A stretch of DNA of 64,000 nucleotides. It comes from Aquila chrysaetos chrysaetos. Its lineage: Eukaryota; Chordata; Aves; Accipitriformes; Accipitridae. The notes under the pieces were generated by a model that saw nothing but the letters and a program-made list of their open reading frames with translations, was not told where the DNA came from and did not search any database. Each line of letters starts with the position of its first letter. Positions within the stretch are counted from its first letter, which is position 1. Location: assembly GCF_900496995.4 (NCBI RefSeq), contig NC_044012.1:24714759-24778758 (forward strand). Direction: 5' to 3'. Positions 10,741 through 21,975 of this stretch are shown one piece after another. Made by a program: the position numbers and the translations under genes.

Positions 10741-11269
10741 GGAAACGACAGCAGCAAAGCAGCTGCACAGTAAGAGGGGGTCGGGGGGCTGCTGGGGGTG
10801 GTGGTGGGGGTTTGGGTGGGTGACCCCCCCTCCCCGCCCTGGCGATGCCGCAGGGCGAGGGTGACCCCGGGGTGGTGGGAGCGACGGTGGCATTTTGGGT
10901 TGTTTTGGGGCATTTTGCGGGCAGCGGAGGTGGGTTGAGGGGGACCCTGGGGTGACCCCCAGCCCTGCCGCGGGCTCAGCTGCTGATGTTTGGGCTGCCC
11001 CCGCTGCTGGGTGGGGAAACTGAGGCCGGGTGGCAACCTGGAGCCCTCGCCGGCCTTGTCCCACCCCAGCACCCCCTGGCCAGGGCTGGACTGGCCGCCT
11101 CCAGCCGGTTTTTCCAGCTCCCAGCACCTTGCCGGATGTCGATCCAGCGTCTGGTGGGGCCGGTGTGGTGGGAGCGGACGCGGTGGGTTTGGCTTGGCAC
11201 CGGGCAGTGGGTTGGGGAGGTAGCGCCCGCTTCTCCTCAGTCACACTGCCGGCCTCTTGGTGGTCCTGT

Positions 11270-11695
11270 TTTTAAAAAGAATATTTATTTTATTTTATTT
11301 TATTTTATTTATAAAGAATATGTACGTATTTATTATTTAGTTATTAAGACTATTTATTTATCCATCTACTTAGCTATCAAAAATATTTACTGTTTACTTA
11401 ATAATACTACTTATTTATTTACTTACCTATATGTCTATTTATCTATCAAGAATATTGTTTATTTATTTCCATGCTATTTATTTCTAGAGATTATATATTA
11501 TTTATTTATTTATTTATTAAGAATATTGATTTATCTATCTATCTACTTGTCTATCAAAAATACTTGTTTTTTTATTTACTACTACTATTTATTTATTTAT
11601 CTATACATCTATTTCATGAGAATATTTATTTACTTGTTTATTTACCTCTGCACTACTTATTAATTAATCAATAAATAATAATAAATAAATAGACA
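11270..11695. repeat. AT-rich (TATTT/ATTTATCT)n tandem tract
   Basis: Starts as TTTTA pentamers, then becomes a looser array of TATTTATTTA and ATCTATCTA blocks punctuated by AAGAATATT and CAAAAATA. Very AT-rich over 420 bp inside otherwise GC-rich flanks. Confidence 0.9.
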
Positions 11696-12685
11696 GTTAC
11701 CACTGGGCATCGTCCCTTTCCTTTTCTTTCCCCCAAGACCCCTCTGCTCCAGCCCTAGAAGAGACGGGAACGGCTCGGAGGCCACCTTGCCCCTTGATTT
11801 TCTCCTGGACTTTCGTCACCTCCCCAAAAAAAACCTTTCTCCCCCCAGTTTCCACTCTCCCTGGGTGTTTCCAACACCATTGTCTGCATCCCTCTCAGAA
11901 CATCCCCAGCTCCCTTGGGAATATGGGGGGCTTCAAGAGGGTCACGTCTCATGGCCGTGAGCACAGCCTGCGCTGGGCGAGAGAAGGATTAGGGGCTAAG
12001 GAGATCTCCCGGTGAGCCGGCGTGCGTGGGTGGCCGTACCATGGCCGAGGGACTGCGGAGGGACCAGGCGGAAAGCCGAGTCAAAGCTGGAGCAGCCACG
12101 CCTCTGCCTGCATGGAGTGTTTAAAAGCCAAATTTTCCAAATCTCTTGAGTATTTCGAAGCCAAATTTTCCAAATCTCTTGACTATTTTAAAGCTGAATT
12201 TTCCAAATCTGTCTGCAGGAGCATCTTCGCCGGGCTGAGTTTGCAGGAAAACCCTGGCGGAATCGCAGGACTCCGACCTCTCCCTCATGCCGCTTTGGTT
12301 CCATTGAACCCCTCAATTCTTCCCAGGTTGGTTCGGGTTTTTTCCTCTTTCTGTGCAAATGGAAGGCCAATAAAATCCGCACGCATCCGTGGCATTCAAT
12401 TTTTTAACGGCAATTTAGAGGCATAAGCAGCCAATGTTTTATTTTTCATTATTTAAATGAATGTAAAGGGATGGGGGAGAAAAAAATCTGAGCTAAACAA
12501 GCCATACCTGGTAAACAAATTGGACTAATATACGTATTTTTTCTTGAAATACCCAAGTTTTACCTTCTAAGGGAGAGGTTTGGGATGCGGCTGTTCCTGG
12601 ACGGACCCAGAGCGTTCCCAGGGGCCTGATCTGGAGCCACTCAAGGCAGGACGCCACGGTGAGGGTCCTGCTGCCACCTGCTCCA
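11696..12685 (+). other. MINDY1: MINDY1 5' noncoding region
   Basis: Between the AT-rich tract and the MINDY1 start codon. It probably contains the 3' part of the first intron and the 5'UTR of the first coding exon; the acceptor could not be fixed. A small 33-bp triplication is listed separately. No other gene is supported. Confidence 0.5.
12123..12214. repeat. 33-bp tandem triplication
   Basis: Three copies of a 33-bp unit with core AAGCCAAATTTTCCAAATCT; the third is diverged and shortened. In one frame the copies read as an 11-residue repeat (AKFSKSLEYFE), but the surrounding sequence does not look coding. Confidence 0.85.
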
Positions 12686-15424
12686 ATGGAGCAGCTGCCC
12701 GAGCGGGAAGGGACGATCCCGGCCCCTTCCAGCGGTGAAGGGACCCGCCAGCTCCCCAAGGAGGCCGTCGGTGGGGAAGAAATGCCAGCTGGCAGCCAGG
12801 ATAGCCCGGCACTGGATGGGCAAGCCACCATGCCGCGTGGCGGGGAGGCGGACGTGCCTTCCAGGCCTGGCATGGGGCAGCAGGGCTGTGCCTCACATCT
12901 CCCCTCCGATGAGCATCCGAGGGAAGATGCTCGGGAGAAGCAGCCCGCAGAGGGTGGGGGGTCCCTGCCAGGTGCCCCTGTGCCCAGCCTGGATGCCAGG
13001 GCGGTGGGGTTACCAGCTGAGTCCCCCCAAACCCGAACCCCGAGTCGGGAAGCGGAGGCAGATTTTTATTGTGTGAAGTGGATTACCTGGAAAGGCGAGC
13101 GGACGCCCGTCATCATGCAGAGCGAGAACGGGCCCTGCCCGCTCCTGGCCATCATGAACATCCTCTTCTTGCAGTGGAAGGCAAGCAGGGTGCTGGGGGT
13201 GGGGTGGGGATTTGGGGGGGCTGGTAAGGGGGGATCGGGCTCTGCTCCCCCTGGATCGCTAGGGGAAGGTGCCAGGGGATGGTCCCCAGCCTCTTGGTGC
13301 TTCCAGGTGAAGCTGCCCCCGCAGAAGGAGGTGATCACAGCCGAGGAGCTGATGGCACATTTGGGTGAGCTCCCCAGGGAACCCGTCATCCCTGCCCTGC
13401 TGCCGGGATGTGCCGCGTGTGCTGTGGTTAACCAGGTCTCCGGGGGCTGACTGCGTTGCCTTGTAGGGGATTGCATCTTGTCCACCCAACCCCGGGAGCC
13501 GTCGGAGGGGCTGCAGCTCAACTTCCAGCAGGTGAGGAGTGAGGTCGCCTGTCACCCAGCACAAAAATTGATCCCCCCCCCATCTCAGGGAGGACTGGTG
13601 GCCTTGGTCTGCAAGACTTGGGGTGCCGAACCCTTCCCCAGCAAGCCCCCCTTGTTTTTCTCCCACCAGAACATCAATGACACCATGACAGTCCTCCCCA
13701 AGCTCTCGACGGGGTTGGATGTCAATGTGCGGTTCACAGGTGTCTCGGACTTTGAGTACACGCCCGAGTGCATTGTTTTCGACCTCCTCAACGTCCCACT
13801 CTACCACGGCTGGCTGGTGGACCCCCAGGTGAGCTGGCCCCACAGCTGTCCTGCTGCCTGGCTGGTGGCTTGCGTGGGTCCAGGGACACAAGGGAATGAT
13901 CTGAGGGATGGTGAGACACTGGCACAGGTTGCCCAGAGAGAAGCTGTGGGTGTCCTGTCATTGGAAGTGTACAAGGTCGGGTTGGACAGGGCTTGGAGCA
14001 ACCTGATCGAGTGGGAGATGTCCCTGCCCATGGCAGGAGGTTGGATGGGATGATCTTTGAAGGTCGCTTCGAACCCAAACCCTTCCGTGATGGGTCCTTC
14101 CCCATGGTGGAAGCTGCCAACGCAGCTTCTTGGATGTCCCTGTGGTGGAGCAATGGTCCAGCTGGTTGGGGAAGGTTCAAACTGAACCATCCTCCTCTTG
14201 CCCTGGGCTGCTGCGGGGTTGAAGGACAGGTCCTCGCAGTCCTGGTGCTCACCCCCCCAGCCCTTCCCCTCCCTGCAGAGCCCGGAGGTGATGCAAGCCG
14301 TGGGCAAGCTAAGCTACAACCAACTGGTGGAGAAGATCATCACCTGCAAACAGGCCAGCGACTCCAGCCTGGTGAGCGAAGGTAACCAACAGCCCCCCTG
14401 CCGCCTGGCTGCCCACTCCCCAAGGGGGGGGTGTGGACGCCCCGGCCCCGCTCCCACCCCACTCTTGCCCCAGGGCTGGTGGCAGAGCAGTTCCTGGAGT
14501 CCACAGCGTCCCAATTGACCTACCATGGGCTCTGCGAGCTCACCGCTGCCGTCAGGGAGGGCGAGCTCAGCGTCTTCTTCCGCAACAACCACTTCAGCAC
14601 CATGATAAAGCACAAGGTGCGGCTCCAGCCCCTTTCCCACCTTCCTTTGAGCTGACAGACACCCTCCCCGACACTGGCTGGGGCCAACTGTCCCCTCTCC
14701 CCTCTCTTCAGGGCCACCTCTACCTGCTGGTGACGGACCAGGGCTTCCTGCAGGAGGAGGGGGTGGTCTGGGAGAGCCTCCACAATGTGGACGGAGACAG
14801 CTGCTTCTGCGACACCGATTTTCATCTCAGCCACGCTCCGGGTAAGGAGGGGGCCACTGCAGCCCCCCTGGACCACCGGCTCCAGCAGAGACAAGTGGAC
14901 CAGGTAGGGGACAACCAATGGTGGCAGGGAACACTTGAGTCCCATCCCAGCTCTGGGGGATGCTGCAGGGTTTGGGCCTGCTGCGCTGAGCCCCCCCACT
15001 CTTTCTTCCCCCCCCCAGGATTACATGATCGCCTTGTCCCTGCAGCAGCAGCAGGGACAGGACCCCTCTGTGCTCAGTGACCTGGAGCTTGCTCACCAGC
15101 TGCAGCAGGAAGAGTATCATCATCATCATCAGCAGCAGCAGCAGCGGCAGCAGCAGGTCCCAGTGCAGGTAACCGTGTGCTCCCTCCCGGGACTGCAGCA
15201 TGGGGTGCGGGTGCTTCTCACCCCCTCATGGCCCTGCTCCGCCCCACCGGCCACTCCCGGGGAGGGTGGCAATGGCCCCCCTGGGGTGATGGGGGGGCTG
15301 CTGTGGGTCCTCCTGCTCCCGAGCCCCCTTCTTTTGCCCCCAGGGCCGTGCGCAGCCGGGCGGCCGGCCAGCTGGAGAACGGAGACAGCGGCAGAAGCCA
15401 GACTTGGACTGCACCCTCCTATAG
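12686..15424 (+). CDS. MINDY1: MINDY lysine-48 deubiquitinase 1 (FAM63A)
   Basis: Cysteine deubiquitinase that trims K48-linked ubiquitin chains. Nine coding exons: 12686-13180, 13307-13364, 13467-13531, 13670-13828, 14279-14381, 14474-14616, 14712-14903, 15019-15168, 15344-15424; 481 residues (human 469). The catalytic centre is visible: Gln145 and Cys151 in QSENGPCPLLAIMN, His333 in RNNHFST; the Cys-His spacing of 182 equals that of human C137/H319. The ubiquitin-binding MIU is DLELAHQLQQEEY, followed by a His4-Gln5-Arg-Gln3 run coded by CAT and CAG triplets. The C-terminus is CTLL, a CaaL box fit for geranylgeranylation, as the human CILL. Intron 1 starts with GC (AAG|GCAAGC), a GC-AG intron; a GT nine bases later would add Ala-Ser-Arg. 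The ATG at 12686 is the first in frame; N-terminal 110 residues are low-complexity and poorly conserved. Confidence 0.95.
13895..14095 (+). mobile_element. CR1 LINE 3'-end fragment
   Basis: The sequence carries hallmark CR1 3'UTR phrases in order: CTGGCACAGGTTGCCCAGAG, a segment like GGAAGTGTACAAGG, GAGCAACCTGATC, TGTCCCTGCCCATGGCAGG and GATGATCTTTGAAGG, ending before the usual ATTCTATGAT tail, which is degraded to TTCCGTGATGG. Plus orientation, inside the MINDY1 intron 13829-14278. It is a short, decayed, non-autonomous relic typical of birds and other sauropsids. Confidence 0.88.
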
Positions 15425-15845
15425 CACCCGGGGCCCGGCCCCCCATGGGGGGGCACCTGTGGGGGCCCTGCCTTATCCCCGCCGTGGCCCCCCACCCCGG
15501 ATCCCGGCCAGGCTGGGGCGTGTGGTGGGGTCCCTGCAGCCGGAGCCCCCCGACTCCCCACTCTCGTCTGTCCTCCGGGGAGATCCCACAGGGGTCCCTG
15601 GGGACACGAGTGGGGGGACAAACACGCACGAGGGGGTATCCTTCCTTCCTTCCTTCCCCACTGCCGGGACCACCCCAATCTTTCCAGTGGCCTTAACACG
15701 TGGGGGGTCCCACCCGCGGGGGGTCCCACCGGTCCCTGCTCCGAGACGTGGGGGGACATGCGTCTGGGGGGGGACACGCACCCCTGTGTCTGAAACGTGG
15801 CCTTAGCCCTTGGCAAATAAAGGACTTGTCCCCGTGCACACGTGT
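15425..15845 (+). other. MINDY1: MINDY1 3'UTR with AATAAA at 15816-15821
   Basis: Follows the TAG at 15422-15424. A clear AATAAA at 15816-15821 followed by a GT-rich stretch (TTGTCCCCGTGCACACGTGT) marks the probable 3' end near 15840. Confidence 0.85.
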
Positions 15846-16044
15846 CCGGCTGCCTGGCACCGGTGGGGGCCACCACGCCCCACGGACACGCGGGTTTGGG
15901 GAGAGTTGGGGTGACGGGACCTTCCGAGGCCCAGGGACACGCGGGTTCGGGCCCTGCCCGCCGTGGGGTGAAGCGGCAAGGCCGGCAGGGGGCGCTGCGC
16001 ACTGGGATCACCGCCAGCGGGGAGGGGCGTGTGGGGGCGAGCGG

Positions 16045-16380
16045 GGTCTATAGGGGGTGTATAGGGGTGCATAGGGATGTATGGAGGTGTATAGAGGTGT
16101 ATAGGGGGTGTATGGGGGCAAATAGGGGGTGTATGGGGTGTATAGAGGTGTATGGGGGCATATATGTGGTGTATGGGGGTGTATAGGGGCCGTGTATAGG
16201 GGGTGTATAGGGAGTGCACAGAGGTGTATGGAGGTGTATAGGAGGTGTATAGAGGGTGTGTAGAGGTGTATGGAGGTGTATACAGGTGTATAGAGGGTGT
16301 ATAGGGGGTGTATGGAGGTGAATGGGGGTGTATAGAGGTGTATGGAGGTGTAGAGAGCTGCATAGAAGCTGTATAGGGGG
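16045..16380. repeat. GTGTATAGGGG minisatellite between MINDY1 and CERS2
   Basis: About 30 imperfect copies of a 10-13 bp unit GTGTATAG(A/G)GG, with GTATGGAG variants, spanning about 335 bp. It occupies most of the 0.7-kb gap between the MINDY1 poly(A) signal and the CERS2 promoter. Confidence 0.93.
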
Positions 16381-16539
16381 TGAGCACGGGGTGTGCACAG
16401 GAGCGTCTATAGGGGCATATCGGCGGAGCTTAGGGATGAGCGTAGGGCGTGCCCATGGCTAGGTGTAGGGGCTGTCTCGCGGGTATGGGGATGAGCATAG
16501 GGAGCGCCTGGGGGGCATAGAGAGGCTGCGTGGGGTGGA

Positions 16540-17460
16540 TCCGTCCGTCCGTCCGTCTCTCTTCCTCCCGCCCTCCGCCCCCGCCGCTCCCCGTCCCGGC
16601 GATGGATTGCTCACGCCTGGCTCGCCGCCCCGCCCCTCGGCGGGCCCCGCACCCCTCCGGGCCCTCGGCGTTGGCGGTGACGTCACTCCCGCCCGCTGCC
16701 TGGCGCGGGGCGCGCGGGGGGTGGGGGGGGGGGCGCGCGAGCGGCAGCGCGAGGCGGCGGCGGCGGCACCGGGCGGCGGCGTGTGAGTGGGGCCGGGGGG
16801 GGGGGAAGGAGGGAGAGCGGGGGGCGGTGAGGGGGGGGGCCGGGATCTGCGGTCTCCGCCGGGCACGGCCCCGCACCGGGAGGGCCGGGCCGGGCCGGGC
16901 CGGGCCGGGCCGCGGGGTGGGGGCTGGTTCCCGGTTTCTCACACAGACTCACCCCGACTCACCCCGTCTCCGCAACCCGGTCCGGGCCTCCCCGTTGTGG
17001 CGGGTCCGGGCCTGGTGCGGGGCGGGCGGGGCAGGGCCCGCCGGGAGGCCCTGCGGCGGCGGAGGCGGGGGAGGTGTCCGTCCCGGAGCCCGGCGGGGTC
17101 CCCCCGGTGTTTCTCGGCCGCCCCGTCGGGCGGCTCCGTGCCTCGACCCCCCCCCCGCCGCCCAGGGCCCGGTGGGGCCCCCCCCCCCCCTCCGGGTTCC
17201 TCCAGCCGGGCGGGGCGGGCCGGGGCCGGGGCTGGAGGGAGGCGGTGACCCCCCGCCCGGCCCGCTGCGAGGCCCGGGCTCCGTCCCCACCGGGGCTGGG
17301 GTGCGGCCCCCCCGCCGGGCGGGCCCTTGCCTCCCCCGGGTCTCTCCAGGCGGTGGTGACTCGGGACTCTCCCAACCGGGGAGGACACGACACCCCTGGA
17401 GCCCCTGGTGCAGGGTCCTGGCTGGGATTCGGTGCCCAGTGATGCTCCCGGCCCCGGTTT
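16540..17460 (+). promoter_or_regulatory. CERS2: CERS2 CpG-island promoter and probable noncoding exon 1
   Basis: Dense CpG island. A palindromic CRE, TGACGTCA, lies at 16678-16685. About 100 bp downstream a purine/CGG-rich segment ends in GCGT|GTGAGT (donor at 16783), the best candidate for the end of a noncoding first exon. It would splice to the acceptor at 18846 just upstream of the ATG. Exon 1 boundaries are inference. Confidence 0.6.
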
Positions 17461-18847
17461 TTCCATCCATAACCTAAAAATTTCAGGATTTTCTCACTTT
17501 CTAGCAGGATCTCTCCTAAAATCCTCTCGGGGGGGTCCCGGCTGACGTTAGCGGGCCCCCACCCCGGCTCGGCGGCACCCGGTTCCAGCTCCTCTCCCTC
17601 CCTGGCACATCAGCAGGGCCCCGGTGTCCCGGTTTCCCCAGGGGAGAAGATGCCGCCAACCCTGACCGGGGCCTCACCCCGAGTCCTCCCACGTGCCGCC
17701 AGTCTGACCTGCCTGCTTTGCCCGTTACCTGCCCGCCTTCCGTTTGCGGCACGGCCATCCCGTCCCGGTTAAGCGGGAATCGGGGCACGCTCCCGCCTTG
17801 GCTTGCGAAACCGGCCCCAGCTGTTCCTCTTTCCACCCTCCGCTGGAGCGAAGCTGGCTTGTCCTTTGCCTAAATCTCTGCTCTGCATTGGGGATTTGCC
17901 TCCCAGGGGACGGGGACCCCCTGCCGCCCCTGCCCCCCATCCCAGCGCCTTGGAGCCTGAGCTCAGCTCCCCATGGTGGGGAGGGGGAAACCGGCTTGTG
18001 CCTTATGCCAGGAGGTGCTAACATGGAAGGGAAGGAGGAGCTGGGATGTGCTGACCCCATGGCGGGGGCGGCTTCCCCGCGCAGTGACGGTGACAGCGCT
18101 GGGCTGCTTCTCCCTCCCTGTACCCGCTGTGGTGCCCGTCGGGAACCTTTTTAAGGCACAAAGGTGCTCATTGTGCCGCCGGCAAATCCGTAATCCTGCA
18201 CCGCACAGCTGCCTTGGTCTGGTTGACCAGCCAAGGGGTGGCAGTGGGCTCCGTGCCTCGGTTTCCCCCCGCCCGTGTTGGGCTGTGTGCCCGGGATCGG
18301 CCCTGGGATGCGGACACAGTGCTCAGGAGAGAAACCATGTCAGGGGGCTTCCCCCCCTCCTCTTTATCCCACCGCGATCCCGGGGTTGTGCCCGTCCCTG
18401 GCTGATGCCATGCCGTGTGATGCTGTCAGGGAACCAGGGTGGGGAAGTCCCGGAGACCGGGAACCCGGTTCCTCCCTCCCACCAGTGCCAAGGATCCATC
18501 CTGCCGGTTGGAAGCGAGAGCCAGCCTCGGTTAATCATCACCCGCTGACCTCTCCGCTGTAGGGAGCAAAGTCCCTCTCTGCTGGAGCTGAGTGCCTGGC
18601 CGCTCCGTGCAGCACAAGGGGGATTTCACCAGTCTGCGGACCCTCCCCGGCGGGTGACTGGGCTGGGGGCTCCGCCAGGAGCCGAGGTGGGGCTTGGGGT
18701 GCCGGGTCCAGCCAGGGCGTTGCAGACTGTGCCGGCGGCACTGGCCAGAGGGAGACGTGACCAGCTGCGAGCAGGGACCCCTCCCTGATCCTCGCTGGCC
18801 ACAGCCCCTTCCTCACCACCGCCCTCTGTTTTCCTTCCCCCCCCAGC
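17461..18847 (+). other. CERS2: CERS2 intron 1
   Basis: GC-rich noncoding DNA between the CpG island and the coding start; the acceptor is a C-rich run ending in CAG at 18844-18846. Nothing else was recognised. Confidence 0.6.
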
Positions 18848-21800
18848 ATGTTTCAGACCTTGTACAGCTATTTTTGGTGGGAACGGCTCTGGCTCCCAGC
18901 AAACCTCACCTGGGCCGACCTGGAGGACCGGGACGGACGAGTCTATGCCAAAGCCTCTGATCTCTACATCACCCTCCCCTTGGCCTTCCTCTTCCTTGTC
19001 ATCCGGCACCTCTTTGAGACGTGAGTTCCTTCCCTGGCATGGGGGGGGACCCTGATCCAGCTCTCCCTGCACCTCGGGGGCTGCGCGTGGGGCTGGGGAC
19101 ACGCTGTGATGAACCCCTGGATGTGTTACCCTGTCCTTCGCCTGGCTGGGGGAGGGGTGTGGCTGTGGCACCCCAGGGGTCCACCCCCCACCCCAGGCCA
19201 CATTTAGGGCTGGGGACCTGCCCCTGGCAGCCTCGCACAAACCCGGCTTTGTGCATCCTCCGCCGCCCTTATCACGGCACGGTCGGCCACCAGCCCCGGC
19301 ATTTAAGGAGCGATTTGTTGGGCAAACAATGGCGAGCCAGGGCTGGGAACAGACGGGGCTTTGTTGGGACAGCGGGAGAAGGGGGAGGCACCCTTTGCTG
19401 GGGTGGATACGGCCCTGCTGCTTTGTGGGGGGCTGGTCCCCCAACCCTGGGGTGACAGAGGGACCTGGGGGAAGTCCCCCATGGTAAAACCCACCTTGGA
19501 GAAGTGGCAGCGGGATGGGGAAACTGAGGCACCGAGTGGCTGTGGGTGCCTGGGTGGCTTCGATGGGGCCATATCATCCAGGTGAAGCAGAAATGGGGAC
19601 ATTTTCTGTCCCTCCACCCCTTCCCCAGGTACGTGGCCACCCCACTGGCTGGGCTACTGAACGTCAAGGAGAAGATCAGGTTAAAAGCCACCCCCAATGC
19701 CGTGCTGGAGAAATTTTACGCTGCCACCACCAAACACCCCAAGCAGGTGAGGGGAGGGGTGTACCCAAAAGGGGCTCATTGTGGCTGGGTGGGGGGGCAA
19801 GCAGCAGAGCCAGGGCCCTGTGGCATGGTGGTGACGTCCCTGTCGTCCCCCAGGCCGACGTGGAGATGCTTTCGAAGAAGAGCGGCTGCACGGTGCGGCA
19901 GGTGGAGCGCTGGTTTCGTCGCCGCCGCAACCAAGACCGGCCCAGCCTGCTCAAGAAGTTCAGGGAGGCCAGGTGAGACCCCTGCACCTGGTGTCACCGT
20001 CACCCTGCGGGCCACGTCCCTGCAGTGGATGAGGCTGTGGGGGGCACCCGCGTGGCCGGGAGCTGCCCTGGGAGGGGGGAATATGGGGCTGGTGGGTCCA
20101 TCCTTCTCCCTCCCTCGCCCCGGTGCCCATCTGAGGACCGTCTGCTTCCTTTTTCCAGTTGGCGATTCACGTTTTACCTTATTGCTTTCATTGCTGGCAT
20201 GGCTGTCATAGTGGATGTAAGTATTGGCCCCCCCTGCCCCCAGCATGTGCCTGGCCCTGTTGACTCCCCCGGCCCTCTCTAACACCTCTCTGTCTCTCTC
20301 TCCTCCCTGCATCCCACAGAAACCCTGGTTCTACGACCTCCGGGAGGTGTGGAAGGGATACCCCATCCAGGTGAGCGCCTGATCCTGTCCCAGCCACCAT
20401 CCCACGGCCCTTCCTACCCCCGGGAGCTGCCTGGGCGATCAGAGATGGGAACTGGAGGCCCCGGGGGTGTGGGAGGGTCTCTCCAGCTTGGCACAGTGTT
20501 TCTGGCACCCGTGTGGGTTTGGCTGATGCACAGAGAAGGGGTTTGCATGCCATGAGGTGCAGAAGGGTCCCCAGGCCACCTGTGGGTCTGGCTGGTGCCC
20601 ACGGAAGGGGATCAAACCCGCCCAGGGCACGTGGAGCATCCCCCCCAACCTGTCTCTTGGGTTTCAGAGCATGCTGCCCTCCCAGTACTGGTACTACATG
20701 ATCGAGCTCTCCTTCTACTGGTCCCTGCTCTTCAGTATCGCCTCTGACGTCAAGCGCAAGGTGGGCTGCGACGGTGGGACTCTCTGGGGACAGGGATGGC
20801 AGACACGGGGACAGTTTTCTTCACCCTCGTGGTGGGCATTAGGGACTGGCAGGCTGGGAGGACCTGGGGCCACGGAGGGGATCTTGGAGGCGAGAGGGAT
20901 GGTGGGGGGCTGGGGGTCAGAGCCGGGCTGCTGTAACCCCCAGCTCCCCTTTTCCTGGGCGCAGGACTTCAAAGAGCAAATCATCCACCATGTTGCCACC
21001 ATCATCCTCATCAGCTTCTCCTGGTTTGCCAACTACATCCGTGCAGGGACACTCATCATGGCCCTGCACGACTCGTCAGACTATCTGCTGGAGGTACGTC
21101 CCTCTCCGCACCGCCACGGCCACGTCCTGCATCCCCTCCCTGACTCACCCCCTCTCTGCCCCCACAGTCTGCCAAGATGTTTAACTACGCCGGTTGGAGA
21201 AACACCTGCAATAACATCTTCATCGTCTTTGCTGCCGTCTTCATTGTCACCCGCCTGGTCATCCTGCCCTTTTGGTGAGTGCCGGTTGCCGGTGAACGGG
21301 TGTGGAAACTCTGGCACGGGTTGGGGAGACCCACTGGGGGTGGGGGTGCCGGTCCCTGCCCGTAATGGAGCTGCTTCTCCCGGCAGGATCATGCACTGCA
21401 CGGTGGTTTATCCGCTGGATCTCTACCCTGCCTTCTTCGGCTACTACTTTTTCAACTTCATGATGGTGGTGCTGCAGTCGCTGCACATCTTCTGGGCCTA
21501 CCTCATCATCCGCATGGCCCAGAAGTTCATAACTGGAAAGGCAAGAGGGGGCCTGGGGATGGCTCGGGGCTCCCAATCCCACAGGGTGACGCTGCTGCGG
21601 GCTGTATCCGGACCTGGCCGATGCGGCTCGGAGTGGATGGAGGGTGCGGGTCTGCCCCGGGAGCAAGGTGGAGGGTTTGCGGCGGAGATCCCTAAACCAT
21701 GAAGCCGGACTGCACTTGGCTCCCCGAGTCCTGGAGAGTCCTTGGCGGGGAGGAGACCTTAGTGGTTGCGATGGGGGAAACTGAGGCATGGTAGGAAAAT

Positions 21801-21975
21801 GGGGTGCCACTGACCAAGCCCCCTGGCTTTCCCTCTCCCGCCATAGGTGGTGGAGGATGAGAGGAGCGACCGTGAAGAGACAGACAACTCGGAGGAGGAG
21901 GAGGAGGCGGCGAAGAATGGGCCCCTCTCCAACGGCCACCCTGTCCTCAACAACAACCACCGCAAAACCGACTGA
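18848..21975 (+). CDS. CERS2: Ceramide synthase 2
   Basis: ER multipass enzyme that N-acylates sphingoid bases with very-long-chain (C22-C24) acyl-CoA. Ten coding exons: 18848-19020, 19629-19746, 19854-19972, 20159-20216, 20320-20370, 20668-20760, 20965-21093, 21168-21274, 21387-21540, 21847-21975; 376 residues (human 380). Visible are the N-glycosylation site ANLTW (Asn19), a first membrane span (about 40-58), the Hox-like domain with [20 protein letters not shown] (about 110-130), and the TLC domain with the Lag1 motif: His212-His213 and HDSSDYLLE (about 235-243). The acidic tail [17 protein letters not shown] is the phosphorylated regulatory segment. The last intron begins with GC (AAAG|GCAAGA), a GC-AG intron; retaining it would replace the acidic tail with an unrelated tail of about 54 residues. 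Frame and phase close exactly. Confidence 0.97.

Noticed and set aside
9967-11244. 425-residue minus-strand frame rich in Phe, Ser, Leu
   Set aside because: It reads the purine tract as pyrimidine codons (TTC, TCC, CTT); several overlapping frames are equally open, so it is compositional.
12022-12426. 134-residue frame containing the 11-residue repeat
   Set aside because: No similarity recognised, no splice context, and most of its length is non-repetitive filler; kept only as a repeat observation.
16048-16398. Thr/Tyr/Pro-rich frames across the GTGTATAG array
   Set aside because: Direct translation of a minisatellite in several frames.
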